A stretch of DNA of 64,000 bases from Burkholderiales bacterium (GTDB lineage: Bacteria; Pseudomonadota; Gammaproteobacteria; Burkholderiales; Burkholderiaceae_C). The stretch lies in assembly GCA_016000265.1 (NCBI GenBank), contig JAECRL010000015.1, positions 1 to 64,000 on the forward strand, given 5' to 3'. Made by a program: the position numbers and the translations under genes. The stretch's first letter is position 1; each line of letters begins with the position of its first letter. Below are positions 56,854-64,000 of this stretch, in pieces. The notes beneath the pieces are model-generated. The model was not told the DNA's origin. It saw nothing but the letters and a program-made list of their open reading frames with translations, and did no database searches.

Positions 56854-59083
56854 CGCCCCGAGCCTGAACGACACCGACGAGCTGCTGGTGCTGCTCGATG
56901 ACGAGCCCGAGTCGGCCGACGAGCGCGCCGCCAGGCCGACAGCGGCGTGGGAGATCCTCATCGTCGACGACGACGCCGACGTGCACCGCGCCACGGAGAT
57001 GGCGTTGCGAGACCTGAGCATCGAAGGTCGGGCGCTGCGGCTGATTCACGCGCACTCGCGCCAGGAGGCGATCGCGCTGGTGGAGCGCCACGAGGACCTG
57101 GCCGTGATCCTGCTCGATGTGGTCATGGAGTCCGATGACGCCGGGATCCAGCTGGTGCAGGACGTGCGCCAGCGCCTGCACCGCGAGGCGGTTCGCATCA
57201 TCCTGCGCACGGGGCAGCCCGGGTACGCACCGGAACTCGACACCATCCGCCACTACGACATCAACGACTACCGAACCAAGTCGGAGCTGACCCGCGTGCG
57301 CTTGTTCACCAGCTTGATGGTGGCCGTGCGCGTGTACCGCCAGATGCGCGCCCACGAGCAAACGCGTCGAGGCCTGGAGATGGTGGTGCGCGCCAGCACC
57401 GAGCTCAGCAAGCTGCACGGCATGCACCTGTTTGCGCAAGGCGTGGTCAGCCAGCTGTGCGCCCTGTTGGGCATCCAGCCCGAGGGCTTGATCTGCGCGC
57501 AGGCTGGCCTGCAAGGGCGCGACGACCCGGCCCGGGTGATCGCCGCGGCGGGGCGTTACGGCGAGCTCATCCAGAGGCCGCTGTCGGACCTGGGCCTGCC
57601 GCGCGTGCAGCAGGTGCTCGAGCGCTGCCTCAACGAGCGCCGCAGTCACTTCGAAGAAGGCCTGGCGCTGTACTTCTCGACCTCAGACGGGCGCGGCCTG
57701 GCGGCCTTCGTGGACCACCCGGACGCGCTGCGGGCGCTGGACCGGCACCTGGTGGAGGTGTTTTGCTCCAGCATGTCGGCGGGCTTCGAGAACGTGCTGC
57801 TGTACGGGCAGTTGGTGGACCAGGCCTACGTGGACCCGCTGCTGCACATCCCCAACCTCAACCAGATGCTGCAGACGCTGTCGGCGCCACCGGTCAGCAG
57901 CGAGCCCATGACGCTGGCGGTGCTGGACATCGACGGCTTCGCGGCCATCAACGACATGCTCGGCCACGGCTTTGGCGACGCGGTGTTGCGCGCCGTCTCG
58001 GGGCGGCTGCGCGAGCGGCTGGGTGCGTCGTCTGCGCTGGCGCGCCTGGGGGCCGATGTGTTCGGTGTGCTGGGCCCCGCCCGCGAGGTGGACGCCGACC
58101 GCCTGCTGGCGCTCTTCGATGGGGCGTTCACGGTTCAGGGGCAGTCGGTGCGGCTGTCGTCGACCATGGGGCTGGTGCGCCTGAACGAGCACGCCGAGCG
58201 CGGTGCCGACCTGCTCAAAGACGCCCACCTGGCGCTCAAGCGGGCCAAGCTCAGCCGACGCGGCACGGCCTGCTACTTCTCTCAGGAGATGGGCCAGGAC
58301 GTGCGCTCGCGCATGCTGCTGCTCGACAGCCTGCGCGCGGCCGCCGGCTCCACGCAGCTGTTCACCGTCTACCAGCCCAAGGTGGAGCTGGCCAGCGGAC
58401 GCGTGCTGGGCCTGGAGGCCTTGCTGCGCTGGCGCCAGCCCGACGGCACCCTGGTGCCTCCTGACCGCTTCATCCCCCTGGCCGAACAGGCCGGCTTGAT
58501 GATGGTGCTGGGCAACTTCGTCACCCACCGCGCCTGCACCCAGCTGCGCGAGCTGCACGAGGCCGGTCACACCCAGCTGACGATGGCCATCAACGTGTCG
58601 CACGCGCAACTGCGCGAGCCCGACTTCGTGCCCTTGCTGGCGCACACGCTGACCGAGACCGGGGTGCGCCGCGACGCCATCGAGCTGGAGATCACCGAGT
58701 CGATGGCCGCCGACGACCTCTCGCTCATCGAGCAGCGCCTGGAAGACATCCGCGCCCTGGGCCTGACGGTGGCCATCGACGACTTCGGCACGGGCTTTTC
58801 ATCGCTGAGCGTGCTGCGCCACCTCAAGGCCGACCGGCTCAAGATCGACCGCAGCTTCATCGCCGAGATCGAACACGACAGCCGCATCGCCCGCATGGTG
58901 ATCCAGCTGGGTCACCTGCTGGGCATGCGGGTGATCGCCGAGGGCGTGGAGACCGCCTCCCAGCGCGATTTGCTGCTGAGCCTGGGCTGCGACGAAGGCC
59001 AGGGCTGGCTGTTCGCGCGCCCCCTGCAGGATGCGGCCCTGCTGGCGTGGTTGGCGCAAGGGACCACGGGGGCGTCAGGCTGA
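56846..59083 (+). CDS. Response regulator with DUF3369, degenerate GGDEF and EAL domains
   Basis: The 745-residue protein has a receiver (about 35-160; acidic D41-D43, phospho-acceptor D91 in VILLDVVMES), a DUF3369 region (about 175-310, with EMVVRASTELSKLHGMHLFA), a GGDEF domain (about 335-470) and an EAL domain (about 485-735). The diguanylate cyclase signature is replaced by RLGADVF near residue 400, so cyclase activity is not expected. The EAL domain looks complete: LEALLR, NVSHAQL, ELEITES, AIDDFGTGFSSL, KIDRSF, AEGVET and QGWLFARP. It is probably a c-di-GMP phosphodiesterase controlled by the upstream kinase. Confidence 0.92.
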   Translation: MSDAPSLNDTDELLVLLDDEPESADERAARPTAAWEILIVDDDADVHRATEMALRDLSIEGRALRLIHAHSRQEAIALVERHEDLAVILLDVVMESDDAGIQLVQDVRQRLHREAVRIILRTGQPGYAPELDTIRHYDINDYRTKSELTRVRLFTSLMVAVRVYRQMRAHEQTRRGLEMVVRASTELSKLHGMHLFAQGVVSQLCALLGIQPEGLICAQAGLQGRDDPARVIAAAGRYGELIQRPLSDLGLPRVQQVLERCLNERRSHFEEGLALYFSTSDGRGLAAFVDHPDALRALDRHLVEVFCSSMSAGFENVLLYGQLVDQAYVDPLLHIPNLNQMLQTLSAPPVSSEPMTLAVLDIDGFAAINDMLGHGFGDAVLRAVSGRLRERLGASSALARLGADVFGVLGPAREVDADRLLALFDGAFTVQGQSVRLSSTMGLVRLNEHAERGADLLKDAHLALKRAKLSRRGTACYFSQEMGQDVRSRMLLLDSLRAAAGSTQLFTVYQPKVELASGRVLGLEALLRWRQPDGTLVPPDRFIPLAEQAGLMMVLGNFVTHRACTQLRELHEAGHTQLTMAINVSHAQLREPDFVPLLAHTLTETGVRRDAIELEITESMAADDLSLIEQRLEDIRALGLTVAIDDFGTGFSSLSVLRHLKADRLKIDRSFIAEIEHDSRIARMVIQLGHLLGMRVIAEGVETASQRDLLLSLGCDEGQGWLFARPLQDAALLAWLAQGTTGASG

Positions 59084-59168
59084 CCGCACGCCCCTGACGG
59101 GGACACGCCCGGCGGTTCGCGGTACCCTCGCGTGCGACGACCTCCTGGATGTCCGCACGACGACGTTG

Positions 59169-60260
59169 ATGCCGCAGTTCACCCCCCTCCCCCCCTCCGC
59201 CGCCGCGACCGCAGCCACCCTGCCCGCCAGCTACGCCTTGTCGCTGCTGGTGCTGATGATCGAGCGCGGCCACCGCGACAGCGACGTGCTCGCCGGCTCG
59301 CAACTCACGCGCGAGCAGCTTCAGGACCAGCGCGCGCAGATCGGCGCCTGGCAGTACGCGGTGCTGCTGGCCAACGCCCGGCGCCTGGACGCCGACCATG
59401 GTCTGGCCTACGAGCTGGGGCTGCGCAGCCAGGTCACCAAGCACGGCTTCGTGGGCTTCGGCCTGATCAGCTGCGCCACGCTGCGCGAAGCCATCGAGTT
59501 CAGCGAACGCTACTTTCGCGCGCGGGTGCCGGCTTTCACCAACTCGATGTCGGTGTCGGGCGGCCAGGTGGTCATCGAGCTGCACGAAACGCTGCCGCTC
59601 GGCCCCTTTCGCGACTTCATCATGGACCTGGTGGTGGTGGAGCTGTGCAGCCTGTTTGCCAAGGTGCTCGGGCTGGATCCGGGGGTGAGCGGCTGGATCA
59701 GCGAAATCGGCGTGCCGCACGCAGAGCCCGCCGCCTACGCCCGCTACCGCGACCGCCTGCCGCCCTTTCACTTCGGGCAGAAGGCCGTGGAGATCCGCTT
59801 CCCGGCGAGCATGCTCGACGAGCCCATCGCCACGGCCGACCCGGTCAGCGTGCAGCTGGCCATCGAGCGCTGCGAGCAGGAAATGACGCGCCAGGCCGCG
59901 GCCAGTGGCACGCGCGGCCAGGTGCTGCAGCGCCTGGTCTGCCAGGGCGGGCGCTACCCCGAGGTCGGCGACGTGGCCCAGGCCATGCACACCTCCGAGC
60001 GCACCCTCAAGCGCCGCCTGCAGGACGAAGGCACGAGCTTTCAGGCCCTGCTCGACGAAATCCGACAGCGCGATGCGATGCGCCTGCTGGGCAACCCGAA
60101 GCTGGCCATCAAGCAGGTGGCCGAGGCCGTGGGCTACAGCGACCCGGCCAACTTCGCGCGGGCCTTCGGCAAGTGGACGGGCTGCTCGCCCAAGGCCTGG
60201 CGGGAGCGGTTCGCGGCCGGCTCAGGCGCGCCGGCTGACACGCCACCTGGCCCGAATTGA
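59169..60260 (+). CDS. AraC-family transcriptional regulator
   Basis: The 363-residue regulator has an N-terminal arabinose-binding-like domain of the PF12625 type (about 20-215; LGLRSQVTKHGFVGFGLISCATLREAIEF) and a C-terminal pair of helix-turn-helix motifs (about 265-350) with GDVAQAMHTSERTLKRRLQDEG and IKQVAEAVGYSDPANFARAFGKWTGCSPKAWR. Regulators of this subfamily are often next to lipid or fatty-acid genes, and here a desaturase follows by 89 bases on the same strand. That gene is a natural target, but no operator was identified. ATG 59169 is chosen over longer frames. Confidence 0.9.
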   Translation: MPQFTPLPPSAAATAATLPASYALSLLVLMIERGHRDSDVLAGSQLTREQLQDQRAQIGAWQYAVLLANARRLDADHGLAYELGLRSQVTKHGFVGFGLISCATLREAIEFSERYFRARVPAFTNSMSVSGGQVVIELHETLPLGPFRDFIMDLVVVELCSLFAKVLGLDPGVSGWISEIGVPHAEPAAYARYRDRLPPFHFGQKAVEIRFPASMLDEPIATADPVSVQLAIERCEQEMTRQAAASGTRGQVLQRLVCQGGRYPEVGDVAQAMHTSERTLKRRLQDEGTSFQALLDEIRQRDAMRLLGNPKLAIKQVAEAVGYSDPANFARAFGKWTGCSPKAWRERFAAGSGAPADTPPGPN

Positions 60261-60349
60261 CAGGTTTTCGGCCCGCCTGCCCCTCACGCCTGCGGGGCCC
60301 GCCTCGTTACGCTCTGGCCTCGACACCCGAACAACGTTCCGAGGAGCCC

Positions 60350-61450
60350 ATGAGCAAGAACAAGCCCGGTCAGCCCGTCGCTGTCCACCGCATGACCGAC
60401 GCACAGAAGTCCGAACACGTCCGCAGCGTGGTGCTGAAGGCCGGCGAGGACCTGCGCGCGCGCCACCCCTGGCTGCGCCACCAGGACGCCATCGGCGCCA
60501 CCATCATGGTCGCCTCGCTGCTGGGCATGATCGCCAGCGGCTGGCTCTACGTCGACGGCGCCATCCCCTGGTGGGTGTGCGTGCCGGTCACGGCCATCTT
60601 CGCGTCGTTCATCCACGAGCTGGAGCACGACCTCATCCACCAGATGTACTTCCGCAGCAAGCCCTGGGCGAACAGCCTGATGCTGGCCGTGGGCTGGCTG
60701 GCGCGCGCCTCCACCGTGAGCCCCTTCGTGCGCCGCAAGCTGCACCTGCACCACCACAAGTTCTCGGGCACGGCCTCCGACCTGGAGGAGCGCGGCATCA
60801 CCAACGGCACGCCCTGGGGCCTGCGCCGCCTGCTGATGACGGGCGACAACATGCTGTCGGTGTTCCTGCGCCCCAACGAGATGCGCCGCGCCACCGCCCA
60901 GTACATCAAGTCGCAAAAGCCCGCCAGCCGCCAGGAGGCCCTGAAGATGGCCGCCGAGCAGACCCTGGCCTACGTGCCCATCGGCCAGCTGTACTACGCC
61001 CTGTTCCACGGCTGGGTGGTGCTGCACGCGGTGATGTTCGCCGCGCCCCTGCTGGGTGTGGACATCCCCTGGCCGCAGTGGACGCCCGCGGCGATGTCCT
61101 ACCTGGACATCTTCGGCGTGGTCTACGCCCTGCCCTGCCTGCTGCGCACCTTCTGCTTGCATTTCATCAGCTCGAACATGCACTACTACGGTGACGTGGA
61201 GGCCCGCAACGCCATGCAGCAGTGCCAGGTGCTCAACCCCTGGTGGCTGATGCCGATGCAGCTGTTCTGCTTCAACTTCGGCAGCACGCACGCCATCCAC
61301 CACTTCGCGGTGAAAGAGCCCTTCTACGTGCGCCAGTGGAACGCCGCCATCGCCCACCGGGTGATGCGCGAGGTCGGCGTGCGCTTCAACGACTTCGGCA
61401 CCTTCCGACGCGCCAACCGCTTCGGCCTGCAGCGCACGGCACAGGCCTGA
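60350..61450 (+). CDS. Membrane fatty acid desaturase family protein
   Basis: The 366-residue inner-membrane protein has the three histidine boxes of di-iron desaturases and hydroxylases: HELEHDLIH (near 101), KLHLHHHKFSG (near 133) and STHAIHHF (near 315), with four to five hydrophobic segments between. A GAGGAG-like ribosome site precedes the ATG at 60350. It may introduce double bonds into membrane acyl chains, which would adjust fluidity; hydroxylase activity cannot be excluded. Context with the AraC regulator supports a regulated lipid function. Confidence 0.85.
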   Translation: MSKNKPGQPVAVHRMTDAQKSEHVRSVVLKAGEDLRARHPWLRHQDAIGATIMVASLLGMIASGWLYVDGAIPWWVCVPVTAIFASFIHELEHDLIHQMYFRSKPWANSLMLAVGWLARASTVSPFVRRKLHLHHHKFSGTASDLEERGITNGTPWGLRRLLMTGDNMLSVFLRPNEMRRATAQYIKSQKPASRQEALKMAAEQTLAYVPIGQLYYALFHGWVVLHAVMFAAPLLGVDIPWPQWTPAAMSYLDIFGVVYALPCLLRTFCLHFISSNMHYYGDVEARNAMQQCQVLNPWWLMPMQLFCFNFGSTHAIHHFAVKEPFYVRQWNAAIAHRVMREVGVRFNDFGTFRRANRFGLQRTAQA

Positions 61451-61457
61451 TCCCCGC

Positions 61458-61475
61458 CCCTGATCTGGATCAGGG
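61458..61475. promoter_or_regulatory. Palindrome resembling an FNR/Anr site
   Basis: CCCTGATC-TG-GATCAGGG is a perfect inverted repeat. Its core CTGAT-N4-ATCAG matches the FNR/Anr consensus TTGAT-N4-ATCAA at 8 of 10 positions. It lies just after the desaturase stop and 98 bases before fbpA. A transcript hairpin is the other reading, but there is no T tract. Confidence 0.4.
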
Positions 61476-61492
61476 ATTTGCGCCACCGTTGC

Positions 61493-61511
61493 GCAAATGC
61501 TAATCATTCTT
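61493..61511 (+). promoter_or_regulatory. Fur box upstream of the iron-binding protein gene
   Basis: GCAAATGCTAATCATTCTT matches the 19-base Fur consensus (GATAATGATAATCATTATC) at 14 positions. It lies 62 bases before the fbpA ATG, where it would overlap the promoter, so the gene is probably repressed by Fur when iron is ample. Confidence 0.75.
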
Positions 61512-61572
61512 GTTATCGTATTGGTCCGCGCTCCCTCCTGGGTCCGCGGGCCTTTTTTTCACCGACACAGGA

Positions 61573-62607
61573 ATGCGCTCCATGGTTTCCCGTCTGACCC
61601 GACTGTCTGCCCTGACCCTGCTGGCGCTGGCCGCCGCCGCACCGGCCCAGGCCGCCGACCCGGAACTCAACATCTACTCGGCCCGCCATTACCAGACGGA
61701 CGAGGCCCTGTACGCCAACTTCACCAAGCTCACCGGCATCAAGGTCAACCGCCTGGACGGCAAGGAAGACGAATTGCTGGAGCGCCTCAAGAACGAGGGC
61801 GCCAAGTCGCCCGCCGACATCCTGATCACGGTGGACGCGGCGCGCCTGGAAGTCGCCGACCAGGCCGGCCTGTTCGCGCCCATCGACTCCAAGGTGCTGG
61901 CCCAGCGCATCCCGGCCAAGCTGCGCACGCCCAACTGGATCGCGTTCTCCACGCGCGCCCGCCTGATCGCCTACAACAAGTCGGCCGTGAAAGCCGAGTG
62001 GGTGCAAAGCTACGGCGACCTCGCCCACCCGCGCCTGAAGGGCCAGGTGTGCGTGCGCTCGGGCTCGCACCCCTACAACCTGTCGCTGGGCGGCGCCTTC
62101 ATCGCCCACCAGGGCGAGCCGCAGGCCGAAGCCTGGGCGCGTGGCCTGGTGCAGAACTTCGCCCGCGCACCCAAGGGCGGCGACACGGACCAGCTCAAGG
62201 CCGTGGCCGCGGGCGAGTGCGGCGTGACCATCTCCAACAGCTATTACCTGGCGCGCCTGATGCGCTCGACCAAGCCGGAGGACCAGAAGGTGGTGGCGGC
62301 GCTCGGCGTGGTCTGGCCCAACCAGCAGACCTGGGGCACGCACATCAACGTCTCGGGCGCGGGCATCATCAAGACCGCGCCCAACAAGGCCGCGGCGGTG
62401 AAGTTCCTGGAGTACCTCAGCAGCGACCAGGCCCAGGCTTACTTTGCCGACGGCAACAACGAGTGGCCCGCCGTGGCGTCGGTGAAGCTGGAGAACCCGG
62501 CCCTCAAGCAGCTGGGCACGTTCAAGTCAGACGCCATCAACGTGGGTGAGCTGGCCAGGAACGCCGCCAAGGCGCAGAAGCTGTACGACCGCGCCGGCTG
62601 GCGTTGA
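61573..62607 (+). CDS. fbpA: Ferric iron ABC transporter substrate-binding protein (FbpA-like)
   Basis: This is a periplasmic iron-binding protein of 344 residues with a signal peptide (1-27, cut after AQA). The mature protein starts ADPELNIYSARHYQTDEALY, typical of FbpA/FutA, and has the paired tyrosines in ISNSYYLARL that bind ferric iron in family members. It ends with the usual ASVKLENPALKQLGTFKSD region. The ATG at 61573 has AGGA upstream. A Fur box precedes it. The permease gene lies convergently downstream on the other strand; the ATPase gene is not in the window. Confidence 0.93.
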   Translation: MRSMVSRLTRLSALTLLALAAAAPAQAADPELNIYSARHYQTDEALYANFTKLTGIKVNRLDGKEDELLERLKNEGAKSPADILITVDAARLEVADQAGLFAPIDSKVLAQRIPAKLRTPNWIAFSTRARLIAYNKSAVKAEWVQSYGDLAHPRLKGQVCVRSGSHPYNLSLGGAFIAHQGEPQAEAWARGLVQNFARAPKGGDTDQLKAVAAGECGVTISNSYYLARLMRSTKPEDQKVVAALGVVWPNQQTWGTHINVSGAGIIKTAPNKAAAVKFLEYLSSDQAQAYFADGNNEWPAVASVKLENPALKQLGTFKSDAINVGELARNAAKAQKLYDRAGWR

Positions 62608-62637
62608 GTTGAGCTGAGTTGAGTGGGGCGGCGGGGC

Positions 62638-64000
62638 TCAGCGCCCACCGCCCGGCAGCCGGCTGCGCGCGATCTCGCGCGACAGCACGATCAGGGGCAG
62701 CAGCCCCACCACCACGATGGTCAGCGCCGCGGTCGAGGCCTCGGCCAGCCGCTCGTCCGACGCCAGCGTGTAAGCCTGCGTGGCCAGGGTGTCGAAGTTG
62801 AACGGGCGCATCACCAGCGTGGCCGGCAGCTCCTTCATCACGTCGATGAAGACCAGCAGCAAGGCCGTCAGCAAACTGCCCCGCAGCAGCGGGAAGTGCA
62901 CGCGGCGCAAGGCCCCCAGCGGCGTCAGGCCCAGGCTGCGCGCGGCGTGGTCCATGTTGGGCGTGACCTTGAGCAGGCCCGCGTCGATGGACTGCACCGC
63001 CGGCGTCAGGAAGCGCACCACGCAGGCGTACACCAGCCCGACGATGCCGCCGGTCAGCACCAGCCCACCCTGCCAGCCCACGGCCTGCTCCATCCAGGTC
63101 GTCAGCACGTTGTCCACCCGCGTGACCGGGATCAACACGCCCACGGCGATCACGGTGCCGGGCAAGGCGTAGCCCAGGCCGCCCAGGCGGTGCGTGGTGC
63201 GCACCAGCCAGTGCGGCTGCAGGCGCGCGGCGTAGGCCAGCAACAAGGCCAGCATCACGGCGATGAAGGCCGTCAGGCCGGAGACGGTCACGCTGTTGCG
63301 CGCCAGCTCGATGAAGCGCGGGCCGAACTGCGCGTCGCCCTGGCTGAGCGACATGTGCAGCAAGATGCCCGCGGGCAGCAGGAAGCCGGCCACCATCGGG
63401 ATCAGGCAGGCCAGCACGGCCAGGGCGGCGCGCCAGCCCCCCACGCGGATGGCCATCACGCGCGAGCGCCGCAAGGTGGTGTCATGGAAACGCGCCCGCC
63501 CGCGCGAGAGGCGCTCGAAGGCCAGCACCAGGATGACGAAGCCCAGCAGGGCCGAGGCCAGCTGCGCCGCCGCCACCCGGTCGCCCAGCGAAAACCAGGC
63601 GCGGTAGATGCCGGTGGTGAAGGTCTGCACGCCGAAGTAGGACACGGCGCCGAAGTCAGCCAGGGTCTCCATCAGGGCCAGGGACACGCCCGCGGCGATG
63701 GCCGGTCGCGCCAGCGGCAGCGACACCCGAAAGAAGCTGCCCCACGGCCCCAGCCCCAGCACGCGCCCCACCTCCAGCATGCCGCCGGCGCGCTCCAGGA
63801 AGGCCGTGCGCGCCAGCATGTAAACGTAGGGGTAGAGCACCAGCGAGAACAGCACCACCGCGCCGCCCAGCGAGCGCACGTCGGGGAACCAGTAGTCGGC
63901 GCGGCCCCAGCCGAAGGACTCGCGCAGCGCCGTTTGCACCGGGCCCACGAACTGCAGCAGGTCGGTGTAGGTGTAGGCCATCACGTAGCCGGGCACCGCC
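62638..64000 (-). CDS. fbpB: Ferric iron ABC transporter permease (FbpB-like), N-terminus beyond window
   Basis: This is an inner-membrane permease with two fused transport domains. At least 454 residues are visible, and the start lies past 64000. Two MetI-type EAA loops are seen: RVLGLGPWGSFFRVSLPLARPAI in the first half and RSLGLTPLGALRRVHFPLLRGSL in the second, each a site for the ATPase. About ten or eleven hydrophobic helices are present. The duplicated single-chain form is typical of ferric iron FbpB. It converges on fbpA with a 30-base gap that has no clear terminator, only short GAGTTGA repeats. Confidence 0.9.
   Translation of the reverse strand, partial: AVPGYVMAYTYTDLLQFVGPVQTALRESFGWGRADYWFPDVRSLGGAVVLFSLVLYPYVYMLARTAFLERAGGMLEVGRVLGLGPWGSFFRVSLPLARPAIAAGVSLALMETLADFGAVSYFGVQTFTTGIYRAWFSLGDRVAAAQLASALLGFVILVLAFERLSRGRARFHDTTLRRSRVMAIRVGGWRAALAVLACLIPMVAGFLLPAGILLHMSLSQGDAQFGPRFIELARNSVTVSGLTAFIAVMLALLLAYAARLQPHWLVRTTHRLGGLGYALPGTVIAVGVLIPVTRVDNVLTTWMEQAVGWQGGLVLTGGIVGLVYACVVRFLTPAVQSIDAGLLKVTPNMDHAARSLGLTPLGALRRVHFPLLRGSLLTALLLVFIDVMKELPATLVMRPFNFDTLATQAYTLASDERLAEASTAALTIVVVGLLPLIVLSREIARSRLPGGGR

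Overview
This 64 kb window is high-GC chromosomal DNA from a motile betaproteobacterium, most likely order Burkholderiales (Comamonadaceae, or the Rubrivivax/Leptothrix/Aquabacterium group). The evidence is gene order typical of that order (argH beside an AlgZ/AlgR pair; dxs-ispA-xseB opposite a Rieske oxygenase; tyrS, M23 peptidase-anmK, erpA-bactofilin, argC, rpsI-rplM; ribD-ribE-ribBA-ribH-nusB), together with PEP-CTERM proteins and a type IV pilus minor pilin operon. I see no phage, insertion sequence, CRISPR array or rRNA. One tRNA gene (Met, CAT) is present.

Layout. 1-3.4 kb: flagellar motor and chemotaxis genes motA-motB-cheY-cheZ, preceded by a sigma-28-like promoter and terminator that together outline a possible small RNA. 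3.4-7.5 kb: LytTR regulator and LytS-type kinase, divergent argH, a hemerythrin. 7.5-13 kb: isoprenoid operon dxs-ispA-xseB, Rieske oxygenase, EamA exporter. 13-21 kb: ZIP transporter, ppx/gppA, then on the minus strand ribD-ribE-ribBA-ribH-nusB and a Ser/Thr kinase. 21-30.6 kb: pilus operon fimT-pilV-pilW-pilX-pilY1-pilE plus a TonB-like gene. 30.7-38.1 kb: nrdR, glyA with a ZTP riboswitch, a lytic transglycosylase, ubiD, a candidate structured RNA, msrA, pdxH, a MobA-like transferase. 38.1-43.5 kb: the least familiar region, five exported-protein genes in tandem on the minus strand (two paralogues without an anchor, an OmpW-like barrel, two PEP-CTERM paralogues), most ending in their own terminator. 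43.7-52.6 kb: tyrS, M23 peptidase, anmK, erpA, bactofilin, a coiled-coil membrane protein, argC, rpsI, rplM, a GNAT enzyme. 52.7-64 kb: htpG with a sigma-32-type promoter, tRNA-Met, a hybrid PAS kinase plus c-di-GMP response regulator pair, AraC regulator, fatty acid desaturase, and a ferric-iron ABC binding protein and permease encoded convergently.

Most of the window is housekeeping. The items most worth following up are the sigma-28 RNA candidate upstream of motA, the four-hairpin RNA candidate upstream of msrA, the tandem exported-protein family with its palindromic upstream elements, the ZTP riboswitch on glyA, and the degenerate domains in RibBA and in the GGDEF/EAL regulator. Assignments rest on reading motifs and context by eye; no database search was run.
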